A stretch of 40,314 nt of DNA, from NCBI GenBank assembly GCA_944321955.1, contig CALUNG010000017.1, positions 1 through 40,314 of the forward strand. The letters are read 5' to 3'. Position numbers and translations under genes: made by a program. The first letter of the stretch is position 1; the number at the start of each line of letters is the position of its first letter. The notes below the pieces were generated by a model. That model made no database searches and was not told the DNA's origin. It worked only from the letters and a program-made list of their open reading frames with translations. Below, piece after piece: positions 1-8,290 of this stretch. The stretch comes from an uncultured Alistipes sp. (lineage in GTDB: Bacteria; Bacteroidota; Bacteroidia; Bacteroidales; Rikenellaceae).

Positions 1-495
1 GGCGGGCACCTGCTGGATCTCGGTGGTGGCCAGAATGAAGATGACATGGGCGGGCGGCTCCTCCAGCGTCTTGAGGAAGGCATTGAAGGCCTGCTGCGAC
101 AGCATGTGCACCTCGTCGATGATGAAGACCGAGTAGCGCCCCACCTGCGGAATGATGCGCACCTGATCGATCAGGTTGCGGATGTCGTCCACCGAGTTGT
201 TCGAGGCGGCATCGAGTTCGTGGATGTTGAGCGAGCGGTTCTCGTTGAACATGCGGCACGACTCGCACTCGTTGCAGGCCTCGGCCCCGACAGGATGAAG
301 GCAGTTTATCGCCTTGGCGAAAATACGGGCGCAGGTGGTCTTTCCCACGCCGCGGGGGCCGCAGAAAAGGTAGGCATGCGCCAACTGTCCGCGCTCGATG
401 GCGTTCTTCAACGTCGAGGTGATATGGTCCTGACCTACGACCGAAGCGAACGTTGCGGGACGGTATTTACGTGCACTGACGACAAAATTCTCCAT
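1..495 (-). CDS. dnaX: DNA polymerase III subunit gamma/tau, N-terminal part (partial)
   Basis: This is the clamp-loader ATPase of the replicative polymerase. Reading the minus strand from the ATG at 495 gives 165 codons, open to the left edge, so the C-terminal part lies outside the window. Visible landmarks are the start MENFVVSARKYRP, the Walker A motif CGPRGVGKTT near residue 45, a zinc-module cysteine set (C, then CNECESC) near residues 65-80, the Walker B/DEXX-like IIDEVHML near residue 125, and a LEEPP segment followed by ATTE (sensor 1 region). These are diagnostic for DnaX. The start is fixed by the conserved N-terminus and by the promoter seven bases upstream. Whether a shorter gamma product is made cannot be judged, because the 3' part is absent. 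Confidence 0.96.
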   Translation of the reverse strand, partial: MENFVVSARKYRPATFASVVGQDHITSTLKNAIERGQLAHAYLFCGPRGVGKTTCARIFAKAINCLHPVGAEACNECESCRMFNENRSLNIHELDAASNNSVDDIRNLIDQVRIIPQVGRYSVFIIDEVHMLSQQAFNAFLKTLEEPPAHVIFILATTEIQQVPA

Positions 496-502
496 AGCAG
501 GA

Positions 503-510
503 CAAAAGTA
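503..510 (-). promoter_or_regulatory. Bacteroidetes-type -7 element of dnaX
   Basis: On the minus strand this reads TACTTTTG, a perfect TAnnTTTG match. Only seven bases (496-502) separate it from the dnaX ATG, so transcription should start at or just before the start codon. No clear TTG -33 element is visible. Confidence 0.6.
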
Positions 511-677
511 GTGAAAAAAAAGGAAACATCGCCACATATTCCGCCAAAAAGGAGAGCCCGTTCGACATGCCGCCGTCCGACATGCGCGCCACTGCCCCGC
601 GGAGGGGCCTGCAGGCCGTCCGCAGCGAAAAAATCGAAAAAATTGCCGGCCGATGGTTGCATGTTACGAAATTTTAT

Positions 678-685
678 TACCTTTG
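678..685 (+). promoter_or_regulatory. Promoter of tRNA-Leu (-7 TACCTTTG)
   Basis: TACCTTTG matches TAnnTTTG perfectly, and a TTG at 657-659 lies 18 bp upstream as a possible -33 element. The 14-base string TACCTTTGCACCAC starting here recurs exactly in the tRNA-Glu promoter at the other end of the window. Confidence 0.7.
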
Positions 686-706
686 CACCACATTTGCACC
701 GCAAAG

Positions 707-787
707 GCCCAGGTGGCGAAATGGTAGACGCGCTCGTTTCAGGTGCGAGTGTTGAGAGACGTGTAGGTTCGACTCCTATCCTGGGCA
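707..787 (+). tRNA. tRNA-Leu, anticodon CAG
   Basis: The acceptor arms GCCCAGG (707-713) and CCTGGGC (780-786) pair perfectly and the discriminator is A787. The anticodon stem CTCGT/GCGAG closes the loop TTCAGGT, giving anticodon CAG at 740-742, which reads CUG leucine codons. A long variable arm follows, as expected for a class II tRNA, then a T-arm with GGTTCGACTCC. The 3' CCA is not encoded (CCT follows). A rho-independent terminator directly downstream suggests a single-gene transcript. Confidence 0.95.
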
Positions 788-792
788 CCTGA

Positions 793-826
793 AAAACCGT
801 TGGACATCCTGTCCGACGGTTTTTTT
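793..826 (+). terminator. Rho-independent terminator of tRNA-Leu
   Basis: AAACCGT and GGACA on the 5' side face TGTCC and ACGGTTT on the 3' side, followed by a run of T. It starts five bases after the mature tRNA end. Confidence 0.85.
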
Positions 827-954
827 CGTATATGCACATATCCCCCCACTGCCACACGAACTCTCTGTCGGCAAGGTACAAATGCGTCCCCGCGTGTGCT
901 TTTCTCCGGAATTTTTCCTATTTTTACATCATCATGAACCTAAAAACCGAGCAC

Positions 955-1764
955 ATGTACAAATTCATTCTGACCATACTCTCCTGCTGCATTATGCCGT
1001 TGGCGGCCGTAGCGCAGAGTTACCGCACGGCGGAGAACATCCCGTACAGGGACGGAGACGACAGCTACATCACGGAGCGTTGCCGGCTGGACGTCTATTA
1101 CCAACCCGATAAAAGCGACACGCCCGTCGTGGTATGGTTTCACGGCGGAGGCCTTACCGGCGGAAACAAATTCATCCCCGAAGAGCTGAAAGACTCTGGG
1201 CTGACCGTCGTGGCCGTCAATTACCGTCTGATGCCCCGGGCGGAGCTGTCGGAGTGCATCGACGACGCTGCCGCCGCCGTGGCATGGACGTTCCGCCATA
1301 TAGCCGAATACGGCGGCGACCCGCACCGGATATACGTATGCGGGCACTCGGCGGGCGGATATCTCACCAACATGATAGGCCTCGACAAAAAATGGCTCCG
1401 CAAATACGGCATCGACGCCGATTCGATCGCCGCGCTGGTTCCCTTCAGCGGCCACGCCATCAGCCATTTCGCCTATCGCGAAGCCAAGGGGATGAAACCC
1501 ACGCAACCGAGCATCGACGAGTTTGCTCCGCTCTACTACGTACGTGCCGATGCCCCGCCGCTCATTATCGTCTCGGGCGACCGCGAGCTGGAGATGCTGG
1601 GCCGCTACGAGGAGACCGCCTACTTCTGGCGGATGATGAAGGTGAACGGACACAAGCATACGTATCTCTACGAACTCGACGGCTTCGACCACGGTTCGAT
1701 GGCCTCGCCGGCATTCCACATACTGAAGACGTACATCAAAAAATACGCCGACGCAAAGGACTGA
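955..1764 (+). CDS. Secreted alpha/beta-hydrolase (esterase/lipase-like)
   Basis: This is a predicted exported carboxylesterase of the alpha/beta-hydrolase superfamily, 269 aa from the chosen start. From ATG 955 the N-terminus MYKFILTILSCCIMPLAAVAQS is a clear signal peptide. The mature part shows the oxyanion-hole motif WFHGGG, the nucleophile elbow GHSAGG, an acid region VSGDRE and the catalytic His in DGFDHGS, so the Ser-Asp-His triad appears intact. An in-frame ATG at 934 would add seven residues before the signal peptide and is less likely. The HGGG type places it near acetyl-xylan/feruloyl esterases and the hormone-sensitive-lipase-like group. The substrate is not predictable. No operon partner is visible, since the next gene starts about 440 bp away. 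Confidence 0.85.
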   Translation: MYKFILTILSCCIMPLAAVAQSYRTAENIPYRDGDDSYITERCRLDVYYQPDKSDTPVVVWFHGGGLTGGNKFIPEELKDSGLTVVAVNYRLMPRAELSECIDDAAAAVAWTFRHIAEYGGDPHRIYVCGHSAGGYLTNMIGLDKKWLRKYGIDADSIAALVPFSGHAISHFAYREAKGMKPTQPSIDEFAPLYYVRADAPPLIIVSGDRELEMLGRYEETAYFWRMMKVNGHKHTYLYELDGFDHGSMASPAFHILKTYIKKYADAKD

Positions 1765-2202
1765 TTTTCACGCAGCTGCGCGCCGTATCGACATCGAAAG
1801 AGAGCCGGCATGGCGGCAGGTTCATAATTATACCTATATTTGTACGGAGATTCGATCTTCCGTTACGGAGATCGGAGGGTTTTGAGCACGGGCTCTAAAG
1901 GAGTCATCCGATACTCCCCGCCGCACCGTAATGTTTCGCTGCATTCCGCCAACGAAGACCTCTGCCCCTTCCGTCAGGAAGGTATAGGAATGGAGCGGAA
2001 CGACACCCGACCGTTCGGGCGACATCGGCAGCCGTGCGTAAATGACGCTCCGGCATCGCCCGACTGCAGAGACAAATGGAATCGGGACCGGCCATGCCTG
2101 CACCGCCGCGCGCGGAGAAGAGGCATCGCCGTTCCGCAAACCTGCAGCTTCAGACCACGAAGAGAATTTCACCGTGGCTGCGCTGCACAAAAGAGAAAGC
2201 CT
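1765..2202. other. 438-bp intergenic region with promoter and structured leader
   Basis: There is no convincing gene. It contains a promoter at 1835-1842 and, if transcribed from there, a leader of about 355 nt before the gene at 2203. Inverted repeats visible in the leader are GGAGCG (1992-1997) with CGCTCC (2046-2051), CCCGA (2006-2010) with TCGGG (2015-2019), and TCGGGCGA (2015-2022) with TCGCCCGA (2056-2063). The last two compete for the same bases. I do not recognise a known riboswitch class. Confidence 0.5.
1835..1842 (+). promoter_or_regulatory. Promoter -7 element upstream of the 119-aa gene
   Basis: TATATTTG is a perfect TAnnTTTG match in an AT-rich pocket. It implies an unusually long leader (about 355 nt) for the gene at 2203, or a separate short transcript. 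Confidence 0.55.
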
Positions 2203-2562
2203 ATGAACATAGTAATGTATGGAATTCCCGAGGAGCAGGCCCGTCTGACGGCCGAACGTTACGGTCTGTCGCTGTGCCGCTCGTTCGACGATATCGCCGA
2301 CGAGAACTACCTGATGCTCCAGCAGGAGCTGGTGACCGAAGAGGAACAGCTCGATTTCTTTACGCGCATGATGGAGCATGAACCGACGATCGACGCCGTC
2401 ATCGTCGCACATGCCGACGCACTCAGCACGGTTCACTACAGCTCGCAGCCCGGAAAATTCTTCCCCGTCAACGGCGACGCCGAAGAAGAGAAGCTCGACG
2501 AGGAGATATCGGGCATAATCGAGACTTGCCTGGGGCGCCTCTGCGCCCACGAGGGAATCTGA
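2203..2562 (+). CDS. Small adenylate-kinase-like protein lacking the P-loop (putative pseudoenzyme)
   Basis: The product is a 119-aa acidic protein of unassigned function. The start is the ATG at 2203, preceded by the A-rich AAAAGAGAAAG. Residues 1-35 follow the pattern of a Bacteroidetes adenylate kinase N-terminus: MNIVMYGIPEEQ where the enzyme has xNIVIFGAPGSGKGTQ, then AERYGL where it has AEKYGI, then a segment like the HISTGD region. Residues 77-110 (HYSSQPGKFFPVNGDAEEE followed by a helix) resemble the kinase C-terminus (YYKNEGKYAHINGLGTMEG). The glycine-lysine phosphate loop is replaced by GIPEEQ, and the LID and nucleotide-binding middle (about 70-80 residues in a 190-aa kinase) is missing, so kinase activity is not expected. 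The resemblance is judged by eye. The reading frame itself looks genuine (codon use like its neighbours). It appears monocistronic. Confidence 0.7.
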   Translation: MNIVMYGIPEEQARLTAERYGLSLCRSFDDIADENYLMLQQELVTEEEQLDFFTRMMEHEPTIDAVIVAHADALSTVHYSSQPGKFFPVNGDAEEEKLDEEISGIIETCLGRLCAHEGI

Positions 2563-2739
2563 CAACAGAGCCTCGCATGAGAGGCTTCCGGTTCCCGCAA
2601 TAACGTTTCAGCCGCGGCGGTCGTATCGTACGGACCGTCGCGGTTCTCTTTTGCGAAACGGCAAAGCGCACGTCTGCACGACAGACCCGAACAGACGTAT
2701 GGAATTTACCGCATCGGTCAGCGAGTCACCACAGGGCAC

Positions 2740-2772
2740 AAAAAAAGCGGCGGTTCCGTCGGGAACCGCCGC
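2740..2772 (-). terminator. Rho-independent terminator of pckA
   Basis: GCGGCGGTTCC (2747-2757) pairs perfectly with GGAACCGCCGC (2762-2772) around a four-base loop. Reading on the minus strand, a run of seven T follows. Confidence 0.9.
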
Positions 2773-2801
2773 TCGTGCCTTCAGTTGGCTGCGATCGTAA
2801 A

Positions 2802-4406
2802 CTACAACTTCGGTCCAGCCTCAACAAGAGCCTTGCCGGCCTCGTTGGTGGTGTACTTGTTGAAGTTCTTGATGAAGCGGCCGGCCAGATCTTCTGCCTT
2901 CCTGGTCCACTCTGCGGAATCTGCATAGGTGTCGCGAGGATCGAGGATCTTGGGATCTACGCCCGGAAGCTCGGTCGGAACCTCGAAGTTGAAGATAGGA
3001 ATGTGCTTGGTCGGAGCCTTCTCGATCGAACCGTCGAGGATGGCGTCGATGATACCACGCGTATCCTTGATCGAAATACGCTTGCCGGTACCGTTCCAAC
3101 CGGTGTTTACAAGGTATGCCTTGGCACCGCTCTTCTCCATGCGCTTAACCAGCTCTTCGGCATACTTGGTCGGGTGGAGTTCGAGGAACGCCTGTCCGAA
3201 GCAAGCCGAGAAGGTCGGCGTAGGCTCGGTGATACCGCGCTCGGTACCAGCGAGTTTTGCGGTGAAGCCCGAAAGGAAGTAGTACTTCGTCTGCTCCGGA
3301 GTCAGAATCGATACCGGGGGCAGTACGCCGAATGCATCGGCCGACAGGAAGATTACGTTCTTGGCTGCGGGTGCTGCCGATACGGGCTTAACGATGTTCT
3401 TGATGTGGTAGATCGGGTAAGATACACGGGTGTTCTCCGTTACCGACTTGTCGTCGAAGTCGATCTTGCCGGTCTTCTCGTCTACGGTTACGTTCTCCAG
3501 AAGGGCGTCACGCTTGATGGCGTTGTAGATATCGGGCTCCGACTCCTTGTCGAGCTTGATAACCTTGGCGTAGCAGCCACCCTCGAAGTTGAAGATACCG
3601 TTGTCGTCCCATCCGTGCTCGTCGTCGCCGATAAGCTCACGCTTCGGGTCGGTCGAAAGGGTCGTCTTGCCGGTTCCGGACAGTCCGAAGAAGATGGCCG
3701 TCTCACCCTTGCTGTTGGTGTTGGCCGAGCAGTGCATCGATGCGATGCCCTTCAACGGCAGATAGTAGTTCATCATCGAGAACATACCCTTCTTCATCTC
3801 ACCGCCGTACCAGGTGTTGATGATAACCTGCTCGCGCGAAGTGATGTTGAAGACTACGGCCGTCTCCGAATTGAGACCCAGCTCCTTGTAGTTCTCAACC
3901 TTGGCCTTCGATGCGTTGTATACAACGAAATCCGGCTCGAAGTCCTTCAGCTCCTCCTCGGTCGGACGGATGAACATGTTCTTTACGAAGTGTGCCTGCC
4001 ATGCTACCTCCATGATGAAGCGTACGGCCATGCGGGTATCCTTGTTGGCTCCGCAGAATCCGTCGACAACGAACAGACGCTTGTTCGAGAGCTCCTTCTG
4101 TGCGATGGCCTTTACAGCCTCCCACGTCTTCTCCGATACGGGTTTGTTGTCGTTCTTGTACTCCTCGGAAGTCCACCAGATGGTATCCTTCGAGTTCTCG
4201 TCCATGACGATGAACTTGTCCTTGGGCGAACGGCCGGTATATACGCCGGTCATGACGTTAACGGCGCCAAGCTCCGTTACAACACCCTTCTCATAGCCCG
4301 TAAGGCCCTCTTTCGTCTCCTCCTTGAACAGCTGCTCGTAGGAAGGATTGTACACCACCTCGGTCGTGCCCGTGATGCCGTACTTCGTTAAATCAATCTT
4401 TGACAT
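2802..4406 (-). CDS. pckA: Phosphoenolpyruvate carboxykinase (ATP)
   Basis: This enzyme interconverts oxaloacetate plus ATP with PEP, CO2 and ADP. In gut Bacteroidetes it usually runs in the CO2-fixing direction toward succinate fermentation (family knowledge). The 534-aa length is typical of the ATP-dependent class. Visible motifs are [10 protein letters not shown] near residue 55, the kinase P-loop [13 protein letters not shown] with Lys247, the metal-binding IGDDEHGW just after it, and ENTRVSYP near residue 330. It is encoded alone, with its own promoter and a strong terminator. Its codon use is noticeably restricted, as expected for a highly expressed gene. Confidence 0.98.
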   Translation of the reverse strand: MSKIDLTKYGITGTTEVVYNPSYEQLFKEETKEGLTGYEKGVVTELGAVNVMTGVYTGRSPKDKFIVMDENSKDTIWWTSEEYKNDNKPVSEKTWEAVKAIAQKELSNKRLFVVDGFCGANKDTRMAVRFIMEVAWQAHFVKNMFIRPTEEELKDFEPDFVVYNASKAKVENYKELGLNSETAVVFNITSREQVIINTWYGGEMKKGMFSMMNYYLPLKGIASMHCSANTNSKGETAIFFGLSGTGKTTLSTDPKRELIGDDEHGWDDNGIFNFEGGCYAKVIKLDKESEPDIYNAIKRDALLENVTVDEKTGKIDFDDKSVTENTRVSYPIYHIKNIVKPVSAAPAAKNVIFLSADAFGVLPPVSILTPEQTKYYFLSGFTAKLAGTERGITEPTPTFSACFGQAFLELHPTKYAEELVKRMEKSGAKAYLVNTGWNGTGKRISIKDTRGIIDAILDGSIEKAPTKHIPIFNFEVPTELPGVDPKILDPRDTYADSAEWTRKAEDLAGRFIKNFNKYTTNEAGKALVEAGPKL

Positions 4407-4504
4407 AATTAAATATGTTTTTAATTAACCTCTGCCTTTCATTTGTCGGCCGGCTGCATTTTTCGCGCCAACCGTCGAGACTTCAGTCTCTCTTTTTCAC
4501 GCTG

Positions 4505-4512
4505 CAAAGATA
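4505..4512 (-). promoter_or_regulatory. Promoter -7 element of pckA
   Basis: On the minus strand this reads TATCTTTG, a perfect match to TAnnTTTG. The resulting leader is about 90-95 nt and ends in an AT-rich stretch before the ATG. Confidence 0.65.
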
Positions 4513-4728
4513 TGTCTTTATTTTGGTTTGTGAAAAAAATAACAATGAATTTTAATATTTTTTACTATCGTTTTTTTCGGCTGCAATGCTGCACACTGAT
4601 ATTCAACGGCCGGCCGTCGTTTTTATTGTGCGGCGGCGACCGAACCACGACGGATGCCCGAAACGGCAGACAACTACCGCCCGAGAGCCGCAAAAGCGGC
4701 TTTTCGACCGACGCAGGCCTCACAAAAA

Positions 4729-4760
4729 TTTGACTATGCGATCGGTTTGCACTATCTTTG
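4729..4760 (+). promoter_or_regulatory. Promoter of the nadB-prfC operon
   Basis: TTTG at 4729-4732 and TATCTTTG at 4753-4760 are 20 bp apart, an ideal Bacteroidetes promoter. The leader would be about 20 nt. Confidence 0.75.
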
Positions 4761-4786
4761 TGGCGCAAAACAATACTTTGTCTGAT

Positions 4787-6361
4787 ATGAAAACCGATTT
4801 TCTTGTCATCGGCTCCGGCGCTGCGGGTCTGGGTTTCGCCCTCAAGGCCGCCCGTTACGGTCATGTCACCCTCATCACCAAGGGCGAGCTGGCCGAATGC
4901 AATACCGACTACGCACAGGGTGGAATCTGCTCGGTTACATACCCGCCCGACACCTTCGAGAAACATATCGAGGATACGCTCGTATGCGGTGCCGGCAAGT
5001 GCGACCGCAAAGCCGTTGAGCTCGTGGTAAGACGTGCCCCCGAGGCCGCACGCGACCTGATCGAGTGGGGAGTAAACTTCGACAAGACGCCCGACGGACG
5101 TTTCGACCTCCACCGCGAGGGCGGCCACTCCGAACACCGCATCCTGCACCACAGCGACCTCACCGGCGCCGAAATCGAACGAGCCCTCATCGAACGGGCA
5201 CGCAACGACAAGAACATAACGATACTCGAGCACCACTTCGCCATAGACCTGCTCACGCAGCACCACCTGGGCGAGATCGTAACGCGCCACACGCGCGGTG
5301 TGGCCTGCTTCGGCGCATACGTGCTCAACACCGGCACCAACGACATCATGACAATCCTGGCCAAGTTCACCATCGTGGCGGCCGGAGGTTGCGGAAACAT
5401 CTACGCCACGACGACCAACCCCGTGGTGGCAACGGGCGACGGCATAGCCATGTGCCACCGCGCCAAGGCGTTCACCCGCAACATGCAGTTCATACAGTTC
5501 CACCCCACGTCGCTCTACCATCCGGGCGAACGTCCCTCGTTCCTCATAACCGAGGCGATGCGCGGGTACGGCGGCATACTGCGACTGCAGAACGGTCAGG
5601 AGTTCATGGACAAATACCACCCGATGCGTTCGCTCGCCCCGCGCGACGTCGTGGCCCGTTCGATCGACCACGAGCTGAAGATCCGCGGCGAGGAGTTCGT
5701 CTATCTCGACGTCACGCACATGCCCGCAGACGAGACCCGGCACCACTTCCCCAACATCTACGAGAAGTGCAAGTCGATCGGCATCGACATCACGCGCGAC
5801 ATGATCCCCGTATGTCCGGCTGCGCACTACTGCTGCGGCGGCGTCACGGTGGACTACAACGGCGAAAGCTCGGTTAAGCGTCTCTACGTTCTGGGCGAAA
5901 GTTCGTGCACGGGACTGCACGGAGCAAACCGTCTGGCTTCGAACTCGCTCTCCGAGGCATTCGTCTACGCCGATCAGGCCGCACGCCACGCCTCGCAGTT
6001 CCTCGACAAGGTAGACTTCCAGGAGGGAATACCCGACTGGGACTTCGAAGGTACGGCCGCAGCCGAGGAGATGGTACTCGTCATGCAGGACCGCAAGGAG
6101 CTGCAGAACATCATGTCGAACTATGTGGGCATCGTACGTTCGAACCTGCGTCTCGACCGCGCATTCAAGCGTCTGGCAGTCATCTGGCAGGAGACCGAGG
6201 AGCTCTACAACCGCACGAAGCCCTGCCGCGAGCTCTGCGAGCTGCGCAACATGATCACGGTGGCATACCTTACAATAAAACAGGCACGCGAATGCAAGGA
6301 GTCCGTCGGCCTGCACTATACGATAGACTATCCGCCCGTTAAGAAACAAAACGACAGATGA
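4787..6361 (+). CDS. nadB: L-aspartate oxidase
   Basis: This FAD enzyme oxidises L-aspartate to iminoaspartate, the first step of de novo NAD synthesis (with quinolinate synthase NadA, not in the window). The 524-aa protein begins with the FAD-binding motif [12 protein letters not shown] (residues 5-16). It then shows [23 protein letters not shown], a second FAD segment [22 protein letters not shown], and the catalytic-arginine segment [12 protein letters not shown] near residue 285. The [11 protein letters not shown] and [18 protein letters not shown] motifs follow. All are standard for NadB. The ATG at 4787 puts the Rossmann motif at the usual distance, and upstream in-frame codons lie before the promoter. 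The stop overlaps the prfC start (ATGA), so the two are co-transcribed. Confidence 0.96.
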   Translation: MKTDFLVIGSGAAGLGFALKAARYGHVTLITKGELAECNTDYAQGGICSVTYPPDTFEKHIEDTLVCGAGKCDRKAVELVVRRAPEAARDLIEWGVNFDKTPDGRFDLHREGGHSEHRILHHSDLTGAEIERALIERARNDKNITILEHHFAIDLLTQHHLGEIVTRHTRGVACFGAYVLNTGTNDIMTILAKFTIVAAGGCGNIYATTTNPVVATGDGIAMCHRAKAFTRNMQFIQFHPTSLYHPGERPSFLITEAMRGYGGILRLQNGQEFMDKYHPMRSLAPRDVVARSIDHELKIRGEEFVYLDVTHMPADETRHHFPNIYEKCKSIGIDITRDMIPVCPAAHYCCGGVTVDYNGESSVKRLYVLGESSCTGLHGANRLASNSLSEAFVYADQAARHASQFLDKVDFQEGIPDWDFEGTAAAEEMVLVMQDRKELQNIMSNYVGIVRSNLRLDRAFKRLAVIWQETEELYNRTKPCRELCELRNMITVAYLTIKQARECKESVGLHYTIDYPPVKKQNDR

Positions 6362-7941
6362 CCCTCAAGGAAGAGATTGCACGCAGGCGAACGTTCGCCA
6401 TCATTTCACACCCGGATGCCGGTAAAACCACGCTGACCGAAAAGCTGCTGCTCTTCGGCGGTGCGATACACGTCGCCGGAGCCGTAAAAAGCAACAAGAT
6501 ACGCAAGAGCGCAACGTCGGACTTCATGGAGATCGAACGGCAGCGCGGAATTTCGGTAGCCACGTCGGTCATGGGATTCGACTACGAAGGCGTCAAGATC
6601 AACATTCTCGACACGCCGGGCCACGAGGATTTCGCCGAAGACACGTACCGTACCCTTACTGCCGTCGATTCGGTCATAATCGTCATCGACGGCGCCAAGG
6701 GTGTCGAGACGCAGACACGCAAGCTGATGAACGTATGCCGCATGCGCAATACACCGGTGATGGTCTTCATCAACAAGCTCGACCGTCCGTGCAAGGATCC
6801 GTTCGACCTGCTGGACGAGGTGGAGCGCGAACTGCAGATCAGGGTACGCCCGCTGGCGTTCCCCATATCGAGCGGATCGACCTTCAAGGGCGTCTACAAC
6901 CTCTACGAGCACAACCTGTCGCTCTTCACCAGCGACGAACGGCAGGTGGCTACGGCCTCGACCGTCGAGATCGACGACATAGCCTCGTCCGAACTCGACG
7001 CTCACGTCGGCGAACGCTATGCCGCACAGTTGCGCAACGACGTGGAGCTTGTCGAGGGCGTTTACGACCCGTTCGACCGCGACGCCTATCTGCGCGGTGA
7101 ACTCGCTCCGGTCTTCTTCGGATCGGCCGTGAACAACTTCGGCGTGCGCGAGCTGCTCGAGTGCTTCATACGCATAGCTCCATCGCCGCGTCCGACGGCT
7201 ACCGAAACCCGCATGGTCGAACCCGACGAGCCCAAGATGACGGGATTCATATTCAAGATACACGCCAACATGGATCCCAACCACCGCGACCGCATCGCCT
7301 TCATGAAGGTCTGCTCCGGTGTCTTCGAGCGCAACCACAACTATCTGCACGTCCGCAGCGGCAAACAGCTGAAGTTCTCGTCGCCCACGGCATTCATGGC
7401 CGAGAAGAAGTCGGTGATAGACTTCGCGTATCCGGGCGACATCGTCGGCCTGCACGACACCGGCACCTTCAAGATAGGCGACACCTTCACCGAAGGCGAA
7501 AAACTCAAGTTCACGGGCATACCGTCGTTCTCGCCGGAGCTGTTCCGATACATCGAGAATGCCGACCCGATGAAGTTCAAGCAGCTGGCCAAGGGCATCG
7601 ACCAGCTGATGGACGAGGGCGTGGCACAGCTCTTCACCTCGTGTCTCAACGGCCGGCGCATCATCGGCACGGTCGGAGCCCTGCAGTTCGAGGTCATCGA
7701 GTACCGTCTCGAGCACGAATACGGAGCCAAGTGCCGCTGGGAACCAATATCTATATACAAGGCGTGCTGGATCGAGAGCGACAATGCCGAACAGCTGGCC
7801 GACTTCAAGAAGCGAAAGCATACGAACATGGCCGTGGACAAACACGGTCGCGACGTATTCCTCGCCGACACGAGCTATGCGCTCACGCTGGCCCAGGAGA
7901 ACTTCAAGGATATACGGTTCAAGTTCACGTCGGAATTTTAA
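6358..7941 (+). CDS. prfC: Peptide chain release factor 3
   Basis: RF3 is the GTPase that removes RF1/RF2 from the ribosome after termination. The 527-aa length is typical. G motifs are readable: SHPDAGKT (residues 17-24), the switch region [18 protein letters not shown] and NKLDRP. After the G domain come the domain II segment [17 protein letters not shown] and a C-terminal domain with [16 protein letters not shown], characteristic of RF3 rather than EF-G. The ATG overlaps the nadB stop by four bases, implying translational coupling. A strong hairpin terminator follows. Confidence 0.97.
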   Translation: MTLKEEIARRRTFAIISHPDAGKTTLTEKLLLFGGAIHVAGAVKSNKIRKSATSDFMEIERQRGISVATSVMGFDYEGVKINILDTPGHEDFAEDTYRTLTAVDSVIIVIDGAKGVETQTRKLMNVCRMRNTPVMVFINKLDRPCKDPFDLLDEVERELQIRVRPLAFPISSGSTFKGVYNLYEHNLSLFTSDERQVATASTVEIDDIASSELDAHVGERYAAQLRNDVELVEGVYDPFDRDAYLRGELAPVFFGSAVNNFGVRELLECFIRIAPSPRPTATETRMVEPDEPKMTGFIFKIHANMDPNHRDRIAFMKVCSGVFERNHNYLHVRSGKQLKFSSPTAFMAEKKSVIDFAYPGDIVGLHDTGTFKIGDTFTEGEKLKFTGIPSFSPELFRYIENADPMKFKQLAKGIDQLMDEGVAQLFTSCLNGRRIIGTVGALQFEVIEYRLEHEYGAKCRWEPISIYKACWIESDNAEQLADFKKRKHTNMAVDKHGRDVFLADTSYALTLAQENFKDIRFKFTSEF

Positions 7942-7962
7942 CGTCCGACTGTCAGACAAGCG

Positions 7963-8005
7963 AAGCGGCTGCAATCCGAGTGATTGCAGCCGCTTGCTTT
8001 TATTT
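7963..8005 (+). terminator. Rho-independent terminator of nadB-prfC
   Basis: A perfect 14-bp stem (AAGCGGCTGCAATC at 7963-7976 with GATTGCAGCCGCTT at 7982-7995) is followed by GCTTTTATTTT. It sits between convergent genes and its tail overlaps the stop codon of the DUF721 gene on the other strand. Confidence 0.9.
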
Positions 8006-8290
8006 TATTACGAGACGTTCGACGATCGGTACGCGCGATCGGTTGTTCAGCGCCATGCGCAACGCCTCGCGCTGCAGCATCAGCTCGGAACGCACGACGC
8101 TCGACTGTACGTGCACGTAGAGCGTGCCGCGCTGAAGCCTTATCTGTGTGGTCATCTCGGCCACCCTGTCGCCGACCACCTCGCGCCACGTATCGGGCAG
8201 GTAACCCTCGGCTATCCTTGCCGCTATGTTGGGACTGCGGAAGAGTTCGTCGAACATCTCGCCGACAAGTTTCGGATCGGTACGTTTCAT
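8000..8290 (-). CDS. DUF721 (DciA-like) protein
   Basis: This 96-aa protein has the pattern of the DUF721 family: an N-terminal helix with GEMFDELF, the conserved W in LPDTWREVVGDRVAEMT, and a strand-helix-strand LYVHVQSSVVRSELMLQREALRMALN. DciA, the characterised member of this family, helps load the replicative helicase DnaB. Some Bacteroidetes members are short, like this one. Its start codon overlaps the recF stop (ATGA on the minus strand), so it is co-transcribed and probably translationally coupled with recF. That fits a role in replication or repair, but its actual function here is inference. Confidence 0.85.
   Translation of the reverse strand: MKRTDPKLVGEMFDELFRSPNIAARIAEGYLPDTWREVVGDRVAEMTTQIRLQRGTLYVHVQSSVVRSELMLQREALRMALNNRSRVPIVERLVIK

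Larger units (their letters stand above)
4407..4786. other. 380-bp divergent intergenic region between pckA and nadB
   Basis: It holds two outward-facing promoters (pckA at 4505-4512 minus, nadB at 4753-4760 plus). Between them are a 12-base palindrome ACGGCCGGCCGT (4606-4617), which could be an operator, and a small hairpin GCCGC-AAAA-GCGGC followed by TTTT (4687-4704). No gene is seen. Confidence 0.5.

Noticed and set aside
606-617. The 12-base palindrome GGCCTGCAGGCC between dnaX and tRNA-Leu as an operator
   Set aside because: GC-rich palindromes of this size occur by chance in this composition, and it is not positioned near the promoter elements of either gene.
1840-2202. An N-terminal extension of the Adk-like gene (in-frame codons from 1840)
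   Set aside because: The extension is Arg/Pro/His-rich like non-coding GC-rich sequence, starts inside the promoter element, and the ATG at 2203 has a typical A-rich leader and a fold-like N-terminus.
2775-4391. A 538-codon plus-strand frame opposite pckA
   Set aside because: It is an antisense shadow of a highly expressed gene with restricted codons. The pckA frame has every family motif.
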